Shown here piece by piece: positions 34,155 to 46,436 of a stretch of DNA of 64,000 bases. The notes beneath the pieces were generated by a model that did no database searches, was not told the DNA's origin, and saw only the letters and a list, made by a program, of their open reading frames with translations. Numbering within the stretch: the stretch's first letter is position 1; each line of letters begins with the position of its first letter. The position numbers were made by a program, and so were the translations under genes. This DNA is from Pseudevernia furfuracea (taxonomy: Eukaryota; Ascomycota; Lecanoromycetes; Lecanorales; Parmeliaceae), in contig JAIUPT010000028.1 of the NCBI GenBank assembly GCA_022315425.1, positions 1 through 64,000 of the forward strand. Reading direction: 5' to 3'.

Positions 34155-35857
34155 TATGCCTGCTACGCAATTTGTATGCAGCTAATGGTCGGCTATTTAG
34201 CTTGATCGTGGTTGAAAAGGCAAGGCATAGGTGGCCCGCCTTGAAAATGTAGTTGGACGTTAGACTTGTTGCCCTCTGAGAGGATATACGGCGGGAACGG
34301 TTCCTTACGATGGATACCATGGGCATACATTGAGACTAGGACAAGACAGTGGACCTCACTGCTGCCACACTTACAATGCGTTCTCCATGTCAAATATATA
34401 CCAGGGAGTTAAGCTATGAATGTAATGTTTTACTTTGGACTGTGTAAGATTTTGGGGAAATTGTGGGGCGGATTTGTCAGCGACGGTATTGTAAGATAGG
34501 ATTTGAGGGCGCTTTTTACGGACGGACGGACGACCGAGTCGGACAAAGCAGACCCATGCTATGGCAAAGATGTGACACTGAATTGAATGAATCCCCTCAA
34601 GCCGAAACCGTCATCTCTATGTCCCAGTAGAGGTGCTAGCACTGACTATGTCATGGATATCCTCCTAACATATTGCACACGCCTCTTTCCTTCATCTTAC
34701 GGGCTCCCCGATGGGGAGAGAAGCTCATCAGGCCCCCCCCCCCCCCCTCCACCCTTGACACATCGACGGATACAAACAAAGTACAGAACCTTTCAATCGT
34801 CTCACCATTTACACATTTGACCATGCGAGCGGCTCCCGTGCTGTACTTTAACTCGCTTCGGGCAGATTATTCCGCCTGGGCTATTCGAGCTCTTTGGGAT
34901 CCAGCTCGTGTCGGTCGAAATACGTACGCTACGGTCATGGCCAATTAGTTACCTTATTGGTACAAGAATAGTTTGACTGCCTGGTCCTCGTGCTGGATTT
35001 TTACCATCTAAAGAGTGAGGTGAGGTTGAGGTGAGGGTGAGGTGAGCATGCTTCTTTCTGCCCGTCCGAGGCTAAGTAAGGTAGGTATGCAAACATTGCC
35101 GTGGAAAAGAACGTTGGCCCAAACAGAAACATTATTCCCTCGGGTTTCGTACGTTTTGTTTCCCTTGAGCCTTTGTTATATCACTCACACCCACACTCTA
35201 CACTCACTCACTCACTCACTCACTCACTCACTCACTCGGCTTCTCACATTATGTGGCGTCTGACCTGCAAAGATAGAGTCCGCCTGTTCTTGAAACCATT
35301 ATCTGACAGCTCTGCATGATTGCAGGCTGAGTCACTGCTATTGCATAGATTGGGACGATGTCACGATCGGTCGCCCGATCGTGTCTTTCCCCTATGAGTT
35401 CTATTAAATTGGGCGACAATCCCCCTGGGTGGGTACCGTATTCGATATCCGAAACCACTGGAGCGGGCTTGTGAAGGGCAGAACACCGGGAAGTCGCGTC
35501 TCAATACGACTGGTTGGCGAGGTTTTGACCCTCAGCGATCATGTCGATTTAGAGATGGGTGCTACCTTGATCTACCCTAATTCGTTCAGAAGCGTTTGAG
35601 CATGAAGGGCGCCTTGAAGCATGCATGCAAATCTGACATTGTAAGAAGCTATGTGAGTGTAAAAAGGCAGAGCATAGGCCGTGGTGCCAAGACACTAATA
35701 TCCTTTCTTAACACATTCAACAGTCACCACCTTCACGCAGTATGGTGGCGTCTTATCGCCACACCATCATCATAACATCATCATCATCATCATTATCATT
35801 ACCACCACCACCACCACCAATCAGTGCCTCCCTGTCCCTTTCATTTTTCCTCACTGA
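34155..35857. other. Intergenic region with simple repeats
   Basis: No gene is supported. It holds a 15-base C run (34733-34747), nine or so CACT units (35201-35236), and CAT/CCA runs near 35768-35818. The adjacent short frames translate these repeats. Confidence 0.5.
35201..35236 (+). repeat. (CACT)n microsatellite
   Basis: About nine uninterrupted tetranucleotide units, read directly. Confidence 0.9.
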
Positions 35858-36136
35858 CTAATCGATTTTCTCAAGCAGCTGAAGCTCGTGTTGGAAGCAC
35901 CAGAAGTTTCCTTCACCCGTCTGCACATCCTGAAGCTCGTAGTAATGGTAATCTCCGTCCTGGTCAACGATGCGGTAGACAGGGGTGTCGCCGGGGCGCC
36001 CATAGAGTTCGTACTCCCTGTATTCATATTTGGTGATGACATAGTCATAGAGCTCGAAGGCATCGTCTTCTTCATCCGTTTCGATGATGACGAAATGTTT
36101 GACGCTGCTGGAGGGCGGTGGGTTTTGTTGGCTCAT
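35858..36136 (-). CDS. Small acidic tyrosine-rich protein, unnamed family (member B)
   Basis: A single-exon frame of 92 residues beginning MSQQNPPPSS. It is rich in Asp, Glu and Tyr. The C-terminal half reads VYRIVDQDGDYHYYELQDVQTGE and then ELQLLE, matching the pattern in the protein at 27581-28048. The central stretch VITKYEYREYELYGRPGDTP precedes it. No domain name is known to me; there is no signal peptide, membrane segment or cysteine cluster. The shared pattern, the compact length and the absence of stops argue for a real gene. Confidence 0.6.
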   Translation of the reverse strand: MSQQNPPPSSSVKHFVIIETDEEDDAFELYDYVITKYEYREYELYGRPGDTPVYRIVDQDGDYHYYELQDVQTGEGNFWCFQHELQLLEKID

Positions 36137-37316
36137 ACTTTTGCTGTGGGGTTGTTGATGTGAGTTTGGGGATGTTTGTTCGGGATTTGATATGTTTGAC
36201 TCGTAGAGAGAGGGCTTTTCTGGAGATGTGCGTGTTGTTGATGAAGAAGAAGGAAAGATGAAATGGTTGAGAAGAGTCTTTCTGGTTAAGTAGTCATGGA
36301 GATATTCCTATGTATAACACAAAGGCATAACACAGTGGAAGGACGATGCCACCTCGGCGCCCAATCGGGATTTGATGAATCCTAGGCCGCTGCAATGACT
36401 CGGAGTGGTCTCCCCTGATGCCGTTTCCAGAATCGACAAGGCGTTAAGGCTGAGGCCGAAGAATAAGCCGTACCGTATTGAAAACACAGTATGAAACACA
36501 GAGAAGTTTGATGCACTGAGACTTTGCCTCTCTATCCACTGGACATTTCGTGCTAAATTGCACGGGCGCTTACATTACGGCGCAAGCTCGACTTTTGGCC
36601 TCTGAAGACGGAGTTCCTCAAATAGACCGAGACATTCAGGGATTAGAAAGAAGATAAATGTTGTGGCTATAACAATGTGCAGCAGGTCAAAAAGTTCACA
36701 CTCGGAGATTTTTTGGGCTTCTTCATACCTGGCAGCCTGCTCCGACGACTCCATGTTTCAATGATGTTTTGTCGTCTCAACCCCTTGCCAGCCTGTTCTT
36801 GGGGCGGTCGAACTTTTCCCCGTGTAACTTTGTCGCCACCTCGTCCAACGGAGAGGAGCATGGGGCCACAAAAAAGATTCCAAACGAAGGAGTGTTTTTG
36901 ACCCAGCGACCGCCTGTTTTCTGGTCGCTGGAAACTCTCAGGGCATGAGATTGATCTTGCTGATCTCCCCACGGGCTACAACCAATGTTGACACTCATTC
37001 TGTGACAGCCTCCTCCTACGATGACTCAAAGCTTCGGGGTTTGTATCAACCTCGAAACGCACAGTCCAGAGCCGTGGATGAGCGAGACAAAGTCCATTCA
37101 GGCGGACGTACGGAAGAGATATAAAGGGTTCCGCTGGAGCTTCAGCCGCGAAACCTGAGAAACAATCCAACTCGTCACCTTCTCAGGGACTCCACAATTT
37201 GACTTGAGATAAAGACCACACACAGACAAAGACAGACAACAAGATTACCGAATCCACACAGTACGTCTTGAAAATACTTGCCAACAGCTTCACGACTGAC
37301 CTACTTCTAGCAAACA
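36137..37316. other. Intergenic region, no feature seen
   Basis: Short frames of up to about 100 codons on both strands lack domains, splice support or composition typical of genes. Confidence 0.4.
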
Positions 37317-37502
37317 ATGTGCCACTTCACCTACATCCTATACTCCTGCGGCTGCGAGTCCGAGGCCAAGTATCGAGGGCCTTGCAACATCGCCAAGATC
37401 ACGTAAGATCGAATCCCCCCTCTCAACCTAGCAGCAGCCTATCTGACTCCCATCTCCAGGGATTCCCAGTGCTGTGAGGCGGGCTCACGCGCTCCAAAGT
37501 AA
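37317..37502 (+). CDS. 42-residue cysteine-rich protein, two exons
   Basis: Exons 37317-37402 and 37460-37502 are joined across a 57-bp intron with GTAAGA donor and CAG acceptor. The product starts MCHFTYILYSCGCESEAKYRG and ends CCEAGSRAPK. Six cysteines in 42 residues (C2, C11, C13, C23 and a C-C pair near residue 33) suggest a small metal-binding or disulfide fold. No signal peptide is present, so a cytosolic or nuclear zinc-binding role is more likely than secretion. Very short Cys-rich frames of this style recur in Pezizomycotina, but I cannot name a function. Each exon alone is too short to be picked up by a length filter. Confidence 0.6.
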
Positions 37503-38645
37503 GCCGAGAATCCCCGGGCACGACACAAGAGGACGCTCAGGTGACTGACGGAACATCAACAGAGCCGAACCGACATCCAAGCGATGTGGTCCGTCGCCCC
37601 CTGATCCTTCGCGCGCCAGCTCCGAACGGTAGCTAATTGCACCGCAGCCGAATGCCCACCACCCGCGCCGGCGCCGGGGCAATCAACATCCGCATCTTCC
37701 ACACAACTGACGGGGAAAGAAGTCAAGGATCGTCCACAACTGATGGGGAGAAGTCAAGGAAGGTGAAACAATTTGAGGGAGGGAGGCAGGGAGGCAGGGA
37801 GGGCAAAAGAGAGAGTGATGGTGGAGGAGGTGGAGAACGACGATGACGATGATGATGGACGGCTGCATTGCATGCATATCATGTAGTTACCAAGGGCAAA
37901 CGAAAAACGATGAACACGACCCCAAAGCAGTTCAATTTTTGCAAAGTCGGAGAAAGAAACGTCCAAGTTCCACACACAAACAAACGTGCCATGGTTCCGT
38001 AAAACCGTGATGCCCTTACCCACCAAGAAAAAACCCGATATTCCTGGAAAAAAGAAGCCAGCCATACCCGTCTGTCTGTCTGTCTGTCTGTCTGTGCAAA
38101 GCAGGCAAAAAACAAAAAAAACAGAGTGGAGCGATTTCGGGGTGGAGGGGAGGGGGAGGGGGAGGGGGGCTGCTGACCTTCTTTTGATTGAGAAAAAAAA
38201 ACACACACACGTTCGTTCGTGGAGGAGTAAAAAAAAATCAAAGGCGGGGATCTATCTATCTTGACCATTTCATTTCAAATGTATGGTAGCGTGACCAACC
38301 CACGTCCGGTTCCGATCAACGAGATGGGGTTTTCTCAAAAGCTTCTGGTCAACAGATACCTACCTAGGCATTTGTCATAACATCTGGACATGACGGAAAA
38401 GGAAGGAGGTTTCGCAAAGCTGAGATGGCAAAACTGCACCGGGGATGACAGGAAGCGGTTGCGGATTCGCAGAATGGAACTTCTCGTCCTTTGGGCGGGC
38501 TTTGATGGTATGATGTCATTCCGCTATCTAGTTGAGAGCTATGCACACAGAGTACCGCTGGACCAAAGGGATGTCAGACCAGGAGTATATTCAAGCAACC
38601 AGAGCAAAAGCTTTCTCGTAGGTGTTGCCAGTCATGGCCGCCCGT
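37503..38645. other. Intergenic region with simple repeats
   Basis: It contains GGGAGGCA-type purine repeats near 37777-37802, a (TCTG)n run at about 38070-38095 and A-rich runs. Frames across these repeats are low complexity and are not called. Confidence 0.5.
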
Positions 38646-41341
38646 TCATCTCCTTCCTCCCTTGGTAGCTTCTTTCCTCCTAACTTTATCTATCGTTCTC
38701 TGCAAAGCGCTCTTCACAGGTCCCTTGCCAAAAGTCGTGATGTCATAGTACGTTGGTGCGATATCCTGCGTCAAATCAGCAAAGCCCGGGAGCCGGTACA
38801 AGCGCAGGCTTAAGCCCGAGAGAAGACTGACCATCAACCACTCCGGCTTTACAGTAGTCACAGTCCGTATGTAATTCTTGGTCGTAAGTACAAATTCATT
38901 GTAAAGCAACCACTCGCTTTCCGTCTGCAGTACCGTGCTCGGATGTAAAATCACATTCTGGTTGTCCTTGACCGTCACATACGTCTTGCTGTTGCCTTCT
39001 TTCATCGCGACCTGCATAAAAAATCCGGCAACAAGCGCTCGTCGAATGTTGGTGTAGTAATTCTTGTCTTCAAATGGTACACTGACAAGCTCTATCTCAT
39101 GCGTTTCCATGATCCGCTTAAGCTGCATGCGTACGTTATCGGCAGATTGGAGGGCTCGCAGGGAGACGAAATGGTCATGACACCATTGCTTGGGGTTGGC
39201 TTGTGCATCTGGTCCTTTGAAAGCGTGATAGACGTTGAGCATTGTTAGATGATCGCCGTCTGGGTGCGCAAAGAGAGCTTTCATCTCATCGGCACGTTTG
39301 CGGGCTGAAGCGGGCCGGACGAAGACTTGCGGGACCGAGAGGAGAGCGGTGAGGGAAAGCACTTCGTTAGAACAGTAGAACTCGGGAGACGAAATGAGCA
39401 TTACTGCGAGAGTAGGATCTAGAGGGAATTCCGAGGCAAGCTTCCCAAGCGCGGTAAGATCCCCCCCGTCGTCAAGACAAGCTAAGTAATTGAGCTCTTC
39501 AAGAGCGCGCATCATCGTTTCGGGCGCGGGAGGATCCATCAGATCAAAGTGAACGAGGTCATCGATACCGAGCTTCTTGAGGTCAAGGACTGTAGAGGAG
39601 AGGTTGGAGCGAAGAACTTCAGGGTAAGTGGTTTCGATCAGCTCTTTCTTGAATGCGCCTTCGGTATATAACCGAAAGCACTTTCCGGGTCGTGTTCGTC
39701 CAGCTCGACCGGCGCGCTGCTGTGCAGAGGCCTTTGAGATTGGAGATATCAAAAGGGACTCGACTCGGATGCGAGGGTTGTAAATCTTTTGCTTGCTGAA
39801 GCCCGGGTCTATAACGTAGACTATTCCGTCAATGGTAAGAGATGTCTCCGCAATGTTTGTCGAGACAATGCATTTGCGGCCCGGCCTGCCGCCTTTCTTA
39901 CTTGGTGGTGGAGCGGGATCAAAGATCTTTTGCTGTTGATTAGGAGGCAAGGTCCCGTAAAGAGGATAGACTGTCAAAGGGCCTGCATCTGCCTCTCTGA
40001 TCATCTCGTCTACTTCCAACCTGATCTTGCGACATGCATCTTCAATCTCTTCTTCTCCCGTGAGGAACAATAGAATGTCACCTTCAGGTTCGCTTCCATG
40101 TATTTGCAATACTGTCCGCAGTGAAGCTTCGACGTAATCACGCTCTGGTTCCGGTGTATAGAAGATCTCGACAGGGTGCGTACGTCCGGGCACTGCCAAT
40201 AAAGGTGCATCGTTGAAGTAGCTTTGAAACTTCTGGGCATCCAGAGTAGCAGACATGATGACGATCTTCAGATCCGGCCTTCGCTGTGCGACTTCTTTGA
40301 GTAGCCCCATTAAAGTATCCGTTGCAAGTGTACGCTCGTGCGCTTCGTCCAAAATGATCGTGCTATATCGGTTCAGATTGTTGTCGTTCATTGCTTCCCG
40401 AAGCAGCATACCGTCCGTCATGTACTTCAGGATAGTCTTCTGGCTCGTCACATCTTCGAACCGGATATTGTAGCCCACTTCATCCCCCAACGTGACATCC
40501 ATCTCGTTGGCTACACGCTGAGCCACGGACATGGCTGCCACTCGGCGAGGCTGCGTACAAGCCACCAGCTTGCGCTGGATGTGTGGCTGATCATCGAAAA
40601 GGACGAATTGAGGTATTTGGGTAGTCTTTCCGGAGCCAGTCTCTCCAACGAATACGAGGAATTGGGACTTCTGATACATCTGTAAGAACTCATCCCTGTG
40701 CATGGTGTTAGTATGTGGCCTTTCTGTTCTGGATCCCACTTCACATACCTTTGCTGATGGACAGGTAAATTCCGCCTAGTCTTAAGGATGTTGAAATATT
40801 GTGACGACAGGGGCTGACCACTGAAAGGGTTGTTGGGCCCATCTTCAGCGTTCTTTGCCATCGCCGCTGTGGACTTATGCCTCGGGAATCGGGCCAAGCT
40901 GGAAGCATTCGACACCCCTTTCATCCTGTTCGTTGGTCGCCCGTAGCCGTTGCTGTAGCCGTTGTAACTGCCTTCATCTTCTGCGGGCTCTTCGTATCTG
41001 TGAGCAAGATACGGATTCGCTCTCGGGTCTAGTGCTTTCTTCTTTGGAGGTCCTTCATACTGCTGTGCTAGGTAAGGATTTGACGTCGGTTCTGCGTCGT
41101 CGTCCTCTTTCTTCCGTTTTTTCTTGCTGGTCTTTTCTACCAATTCGCTTATTCGCTCTGTATATCGGTCGGGTCTGGCATCCAGGTCCTCCTTCTTGAG
41201 CTTGACCTCAGCGGGCTGACCAAAATTTCCAAGCTTGACGCCTCCGTCATCGTCGCTTTCTGCAGTGTATCTGGAATCCATACTCTCCGTCTTCTGACGC
41301 TTGGCGCGACCTTGGTCCTCTGAGTCTGGTCTGCGATCCAT
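38646..41341 (-). CDS. PRP43: DEAH-box RNA helicase PRP43
   Basis: An ATP-dependent helicase that dismantles spliceosomes and acts in ribosome biogenesis. Exons 41341-40749, 40695-38832 and 38765-38646 give 858 residues. The first intron has a perfect TACTAAC branch site. Motifs in order: GETGSGKT (Walker A), TQPRRVAA (Ia), DEAH box, SATLD (III), STNIAETSLTIDGIVYVID (V region), QRAGRAGR (VI). Winged-helix, ratchet and OB-fold regions follow. A 66-bp stretch (38831-38766) with GTCAGT and GACGCAG ends is in frame and stop-free but interrupts the conserved EWLM-DIAPTYYD sequence, so I treat it as an intron. The N-terminal 200 residues are charged and disordered, a little longer than in yeast. 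It diverges from PRMT5. Confidence 0.95.
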
Positions 41342-41682
41342 GGCGAAAGGATATGAATGAAGTTTGCTGGTTCAAGTGCAGGGGTTGATGCGTTACACCG
41401 TGAATTTATTTTCTGTAAGGCTGAGCTCGGCTGAATATCGCGCTAGTCCGGACTGGATTCGCGACAAACAAGGGTCCAAATTCCAATCTGTAAGGAAGGG
41501 AGGAAGGCACCATCTGCTGCCTTCGCTGACATTCCTGATCTCTTTTCATCTCTCTTCCCTTTTGACTTGTTAATGTCTCTTTTTGATAATTAATGATGAG
41601 GGTATAGCTTCAACGAGTGAAGATTCACGTCTTACTCACCTTCTTCACCGCCTAACACTTTTCATTCCATCACTTTAGCATA
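41342..41682. promoter_or_regulatory. Divergent promoter region PRP43/PRMT5
   Basis: The 341 bp between the two start codons must hold both promoters. Pyrimidine-rich stretches (CTCTTCCCTTTT type) lie before the PRMT5 start. No specific factor site was identified. Confidence 0.45.
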
Positions 41683-44559
41683 ATGGATTCACCTGCAGAA
41701 GATTGGAACCCCACTTTTTGGATTGGACAGCACGACAGTAGACGTGTACGAGTCACTCCAGAACTCTTGGAGCAAGCCCATGCTTGCAATGTGAGCCGCC
41801 AAATGACTGATTTAGCCCAAGGAGAAGCTAATCACTTCCCAGTATGACATGCTTACGAGCCCTATTACGACTCCTAGTTTCCATACGCGAGTGCTGACCC
41901 TCGTATCGAATCATATCACTGAGCTGGACAGGAATCCAGGTACCGAGCTCCCCGTGCCGACTGTACCTTCTCTGTCGCCGGTCGACACACCTCTGGCTCC
42001 AGGCGACACTATTACCCACGTACTTGCCGTTGTGAGCCCATGGATCGATCTATGTTCGCCAGATCCTGTGATCTACGGCGTATCTTGCCAAGTTTTAGAT
42101 TTGGAGGTCGCATACGCTGCGTTTTGTGGAATAGGAAACATAATATTACCCAGTCCGAAGTTGCATCACGGCAAGCTCCATGGCGAGGGAGTGACGCAAT
42201 ACGCCTATGCAGTCCAGGAGGCTATGAAGATAGCACAATATATCCAAATCTCGATAATGTTGCCCATGATGGACGATCCCGAGCAAGACGGCGATGAAGT
42301 CGAGGGAAGTTTGGCCATGGAAGCGAGAGCGAAATACATGGGGCTGTACAATAGCCGCAGCCAGAAAGTCTCCATGGAATCTACGAGAGATACAATGAGA
42401 GATATAGATGAGAATGATGATGGACCAAGTATGCGGCGCAAGAAGTCAGCCAGGTTTGACTTTTTCGGCACTTGGGATGCATGGAATGTCATCAGGACAT
42501 TATGTACATATAATGCTAGGCTTTTCGTAGGTAAGAATAGAAACACATCTCTATTGCTGTCGCCCACCTCATTTCTGCCAAGGTTCGTGAGTTGTCGGCT
42601 GTCATGACTGTCGGTTGGGATCCTGAGCCTCGAGGGGGATCAGATGGCTTCTTTCCTGAGGTACTTAATTCCCTTATTGTTTCTTAGGACGTCAACTATG
42701 CCTACAGAAGAACTCAGCTGATGATACCTCACATAGCGCTCTCGGTGCCATCGCATCTCCCACCTCTCAGCGTCCGCTCTCGGTGGCACTCGGAGCCATT
42801 ACGCCTCATTTGTTTCAGCGAGAAGACTTTCTTTCGCAATCATAAAGGCAATCCCTACTTCACTCACAACCATCAAGAACTACTAACCCAGTATATGCGC
42901 ATCCGCAATGCTCCTTGGATCCTTCTCATGGATGTTGGCCCAATACCTGAACCTGATAAATCAGAACCTAGCACAGCTGTAGCCAACGGCTGGCAACCGT
43001 TTGGCGAAGCAGCTGGGTCATCCTCATCCACACCAACGCCTGCGGACGCAAGCCAAATCCGGCAACGAGGCAACAAGAAGTCCGAAGACCTGGGTCCCAC
43101 ACCATACCTCGCTTGCCTCCGGTATCTTCAGCGGAAGCAGCCTGCCAAGACCCTGCTCCAGCGTTTCGGTGCCGGATATCAAGACTATCTTCAATCACCT
43201 CTGCAACCTCTAACCGACAATTTGGAAAGCATCACTTACGAGGTCTTTGAGAAAGACCCTGTGAAGTATAACTTATACTATCAAGCCATCGCTCAGGCTC
43301 TGATTGACTGGCGTGAGCAAGGCAAGCCTGCCTCTGGACCGGACGGCCGAATTGTTGTCGCTGTGGTGGGTGCTGGACGAGGTCCATTAGTCACGAAAGC
43401 GCTGCTAGCTAGCGAGAGCGAAGATGTGCCGATCGAGATGTGGGCTGTGGAGAAGAACCCAAACGCTTTCGTGCTGCTGCAACGACATAACGAAGAAAGA
43501 TGGAGCAATTCCGTCAACCTTGTCAAGTCCGATATGCGTTCTTGGAAGGGACCGTTGCGAACTGCAACTAAACATCCTGGCTATACAGGACAGTGGCCGC
43601 CCCCTCGGAATGAATACCGTAACCCAATCACCAGCCAAAACCAATCCTCCATCGCGGCCCCCACCACTGCCCAAACCCTAACCCACGGGCCCATAGACAT
43701 CCTGATCTCCGAACTCCTCGGCTCCTTCGCCGACAACGAACTCTCCCCAGAATGCCTTGACGGCGTCCTCCCCTTGCTCAATCCAACACATGGCATTTCC
43801 ATCCCCGCCTCCTATACCGCCTACTTGACCCCCATCGCCGCTCCCAAGCTCCACGCCGACATTCTAGCCCGCACAGCCACTGACAAAGGAGCCCATAATA
43901 CACCATACGTGGTGATGTTGCATGCGATCGACTACCTATCCGCTACCTCGCGTCCAAACACAGCTTCGTCTACTACGAATAGCCCGGCGATACCGATCCC
44001 TGTGCCCAACATCCTTCCTGTCTGGTCATTCAGCCATGGTCCTATGAAACCGCTTCCTGCGTCTTCGGAAAACACCCACAATACGCGGCAAGCCCGTCTG
44101 AACTTCAATCTGCGAGATCGAGCTGTGTGTCACGGGCTTGCAGGATACTTTGAAGCGACGCTGTATCCGGGGGTTGAATTGAGTACTAATCCGCTAAATA
44201 TGGATGAAAAGAGCCCGGAGATGATGAGTTGGTTTCCAATCTTCTTTCCGTTGAAGGTATGTCCTCTTAACTTCTCTCCTTCCCCCTTCTCATTCGCACC
44301 CTTCTCCCGCCAATACCTTGTTGGCCATCCGAAGGATTTGCTGACCAGAGCAAAGACGCCCATCTACACCCCAGACGCCTCCACGCTTACCGTCTCCATC
44401 TTCCGCGCTACGGACAACAGAAAAGTATGGTACGAGTGGACGGTCGAACCTTGGTCGAACTTGTTAGGTGGTGGTGTCAGTAGTGGGGCCGAGAAGAGGA
44501 AGGTCCGGCTGGGGGTTAGTGAGGTCGGCACCTCAAAGGACGGAGGATGTATGATGTAG
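41683..44559 (+). CDS. Type II protein arginine methyltransferase PRMT5 (Skb1/Hsl7)
   Basis: It symmetrically dimethylates arginines of Sm and histone proteins using SAM. Exons 41683-41790, 41843-42530, 42737-44256 and 44356-44559 give 839 residues. An N-terminal TIM-barrel region (LPMMDD, WDAWNVIRTLC, RLFVALSVP) precedes the Rossmann fold with motif I VVGAGRGPLV near 43370. The catalytic double-E loop is SELLGSFADNELSPECLDG near 43710. The beta-barrel region follows. The 99 bp at 44257-44355 are in frame and stop-free but separate FFPLK from TPIYTPD, which adjoin in relatives, so they are read as an intron. Intron 2 is unusually long (206 bp). Low-complexity inserts near residues 350 and 690 are typical of filamentous fungi. 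Confidence 0.93.
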
Positions 44560-46436
44560 TTCATCAGAGATTCCGGAAGAAATGGTCCATTTATGCTGAA
44601 GCATTATAATTTCTACGTTACGACAACGTCTGATGAAAGTGGGAAGGGGTATTGAAAGGACAGGGAAGAGGGACTTTACACCAGGAGGAATGGCTTCGGT
44701 ATCCATATTGGCGGCAAAGTCAGGCGTGATTCTAACCTAGCAGCGAGTCATGTCCCCTTGTCGGTCAATTTTGGACGTAAGCTGTTTGAACGACTCTCCT
44801 CAGGCAGAAGGACTCAAAAACACATACGCCCTGCCGCGGGCTTTCTTCGCATGTAGCACCTTGCTTTCGAAATTTTTATTGTGTACCTAAGATGCAGGCA
44901 TCATCCAGGCCCTCCCTTGCATATCCTCTGCTCCCGCTACTTGATCTGTAGTATCTGTCATTGATTTAAAGCGTTGGGCAGGCAGGCATCAGGCATTCGC
45001 GATCCACATTCTGCACGGAGCTATCGATAGATATTAGTTCGAAGCTTGAAACCTTACATGATTGTTGTCGTCTTGCGGCGGGTTTTTTTTGTTGGCCTCC
45101 ACAGCTTTCACATGGCGCCGGTTCGGACTTCCCTGAGTGTTTGCATCGGGATTCTTTCTGCGTCTACGAGCACATCTTGCGCTAAAGCCATGTCAGTCAC
45201 GAAGCAAGTGACGAAGGTTGGAAGGACGTACTTCGGTAGTCTTTGTATGCGAGTGAATGCGAGCGTATGAGTATCTTTGGTTGAATGAATAATGTGTGTG
45301 TGTGTCTGTTTGTCTGTCTGTCTGTCTGTCCACGTCGAAATGGCTGATCTGATGGGGATAGTGGTCAAGGAGTCTGATGAAGTATGAACGTCGATTTCAG
45401 GGGGAGCTCTTTAATACATCTTAAGTGTTCGCCTGGCCCAGAGAAAAACTCTCAGCCTCGTTCTGGATACGACGTTTCAGTACTGAAATAAGGCAAGGAC
45501 AGTCATACTGATAACCATGTTTGAGCTTTCAGGCGGACCACCGAAAGCAAGAAACTATGATGTCCAACCAGTTCACTTGCTCTATTACATCCAAATGGAT
45601 GAGCTGCCCAAGGAGATATCTGGCTCCATGACATCAGGCGACGATGCCTGAATCGGCTTCATGTTTGAAACCTGTCCGCCACCCATGCAGGCTGTCAAGA
45701 TGTAAGAAGCCAAAACAATCAATTGTTCTAAACTTGATTCTGTATGAGCGACGATACCTGCATCGGTGTCAGACCTGAGACCCGTCCCCACCACCCTCCT
45801 CACACCTCCCCTTTCTCGAATCCCAAACACTCAACTTGCCACTAGCTCCACCACTCGCTACTAATCCTCCATCAAGACCAATCAGCATATCAACCACGTC
45901 ACCACCCATCCAATAGCCATGCAACTTCCTCTTCTCCCTATTCCTTTTGCCAACGGACTAGAATGCGACCTCGTTGTTGGCGCCGCAAAGCAACAGTCTG
46001 ACCGACATTACCCATAACAAGAAGAAGTATTCGCCAAGCATCGCCACTAGGAAGGTCGCAAGATATGAAGCTAGTGCGATACCTGTTGCGCGGCTAAGGT
46101 AGGAGAACAGAAAGCGATAGAAGCCAAAACGACTGAGACCAGCAGTCCTTTCCTAGACTTCGAGCCTCGACGGGGACGATCAAGAAAAAGGAGATGTTTC
46201 AGTAGTGCTAGTATTGAAACGGCGAAAACCCAAGTCATTCTTTCACGAAGGTTGATAACCTAAGTCTAGATTTTTCCTGGAAGGGATCCCACATAGATTC
46301 ACTCGAAGAGATTTTGTCATGGCATACAAATAATGAACCAGACACTTCCAAGCCCGTGCCTGAGTCTGTTCCAGGCAAGCATTCTCTTTGCTCTCCCCGG
46401 CTGTTCAAACCAACATCTATCTATGAAAAGTGTCCG
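44560..46436. other. Long intergenic region with repeats, no gene called
   Basis: It holds (GT)n and (TGTC)n runs near 45296-45330 and an imperfect direct repeat of about 47 bp (45638-45684 and 45748-45794). No ORF with domain support. Confidence 0.45.
45638..45794 (+). repeat. Imperfect 47-bp direct repeat pair
   Basis: Copies start at 45638 and 45748, both opening GCGACGAT and sharing CCTG, ATCGG and GTCC blocks; roughly seven in ten positions agree. The spacing is 110 bp. No function is apparent. Confidence 0.4.

Noticed and set aside
37754..38268. Minus-strand ORFs of 129-150 codons
   Set aside because: They read through (TCTG)n, purine repeats and A runs; repeated short peptides such as TDRQTDRQ reflect the microsatellite.
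44364..45368. Minus-strand ORFs near the 3' end of PRMT5
   Set aside because: They are antisense to PRMT5 or translate the (TGTC)n repeat.
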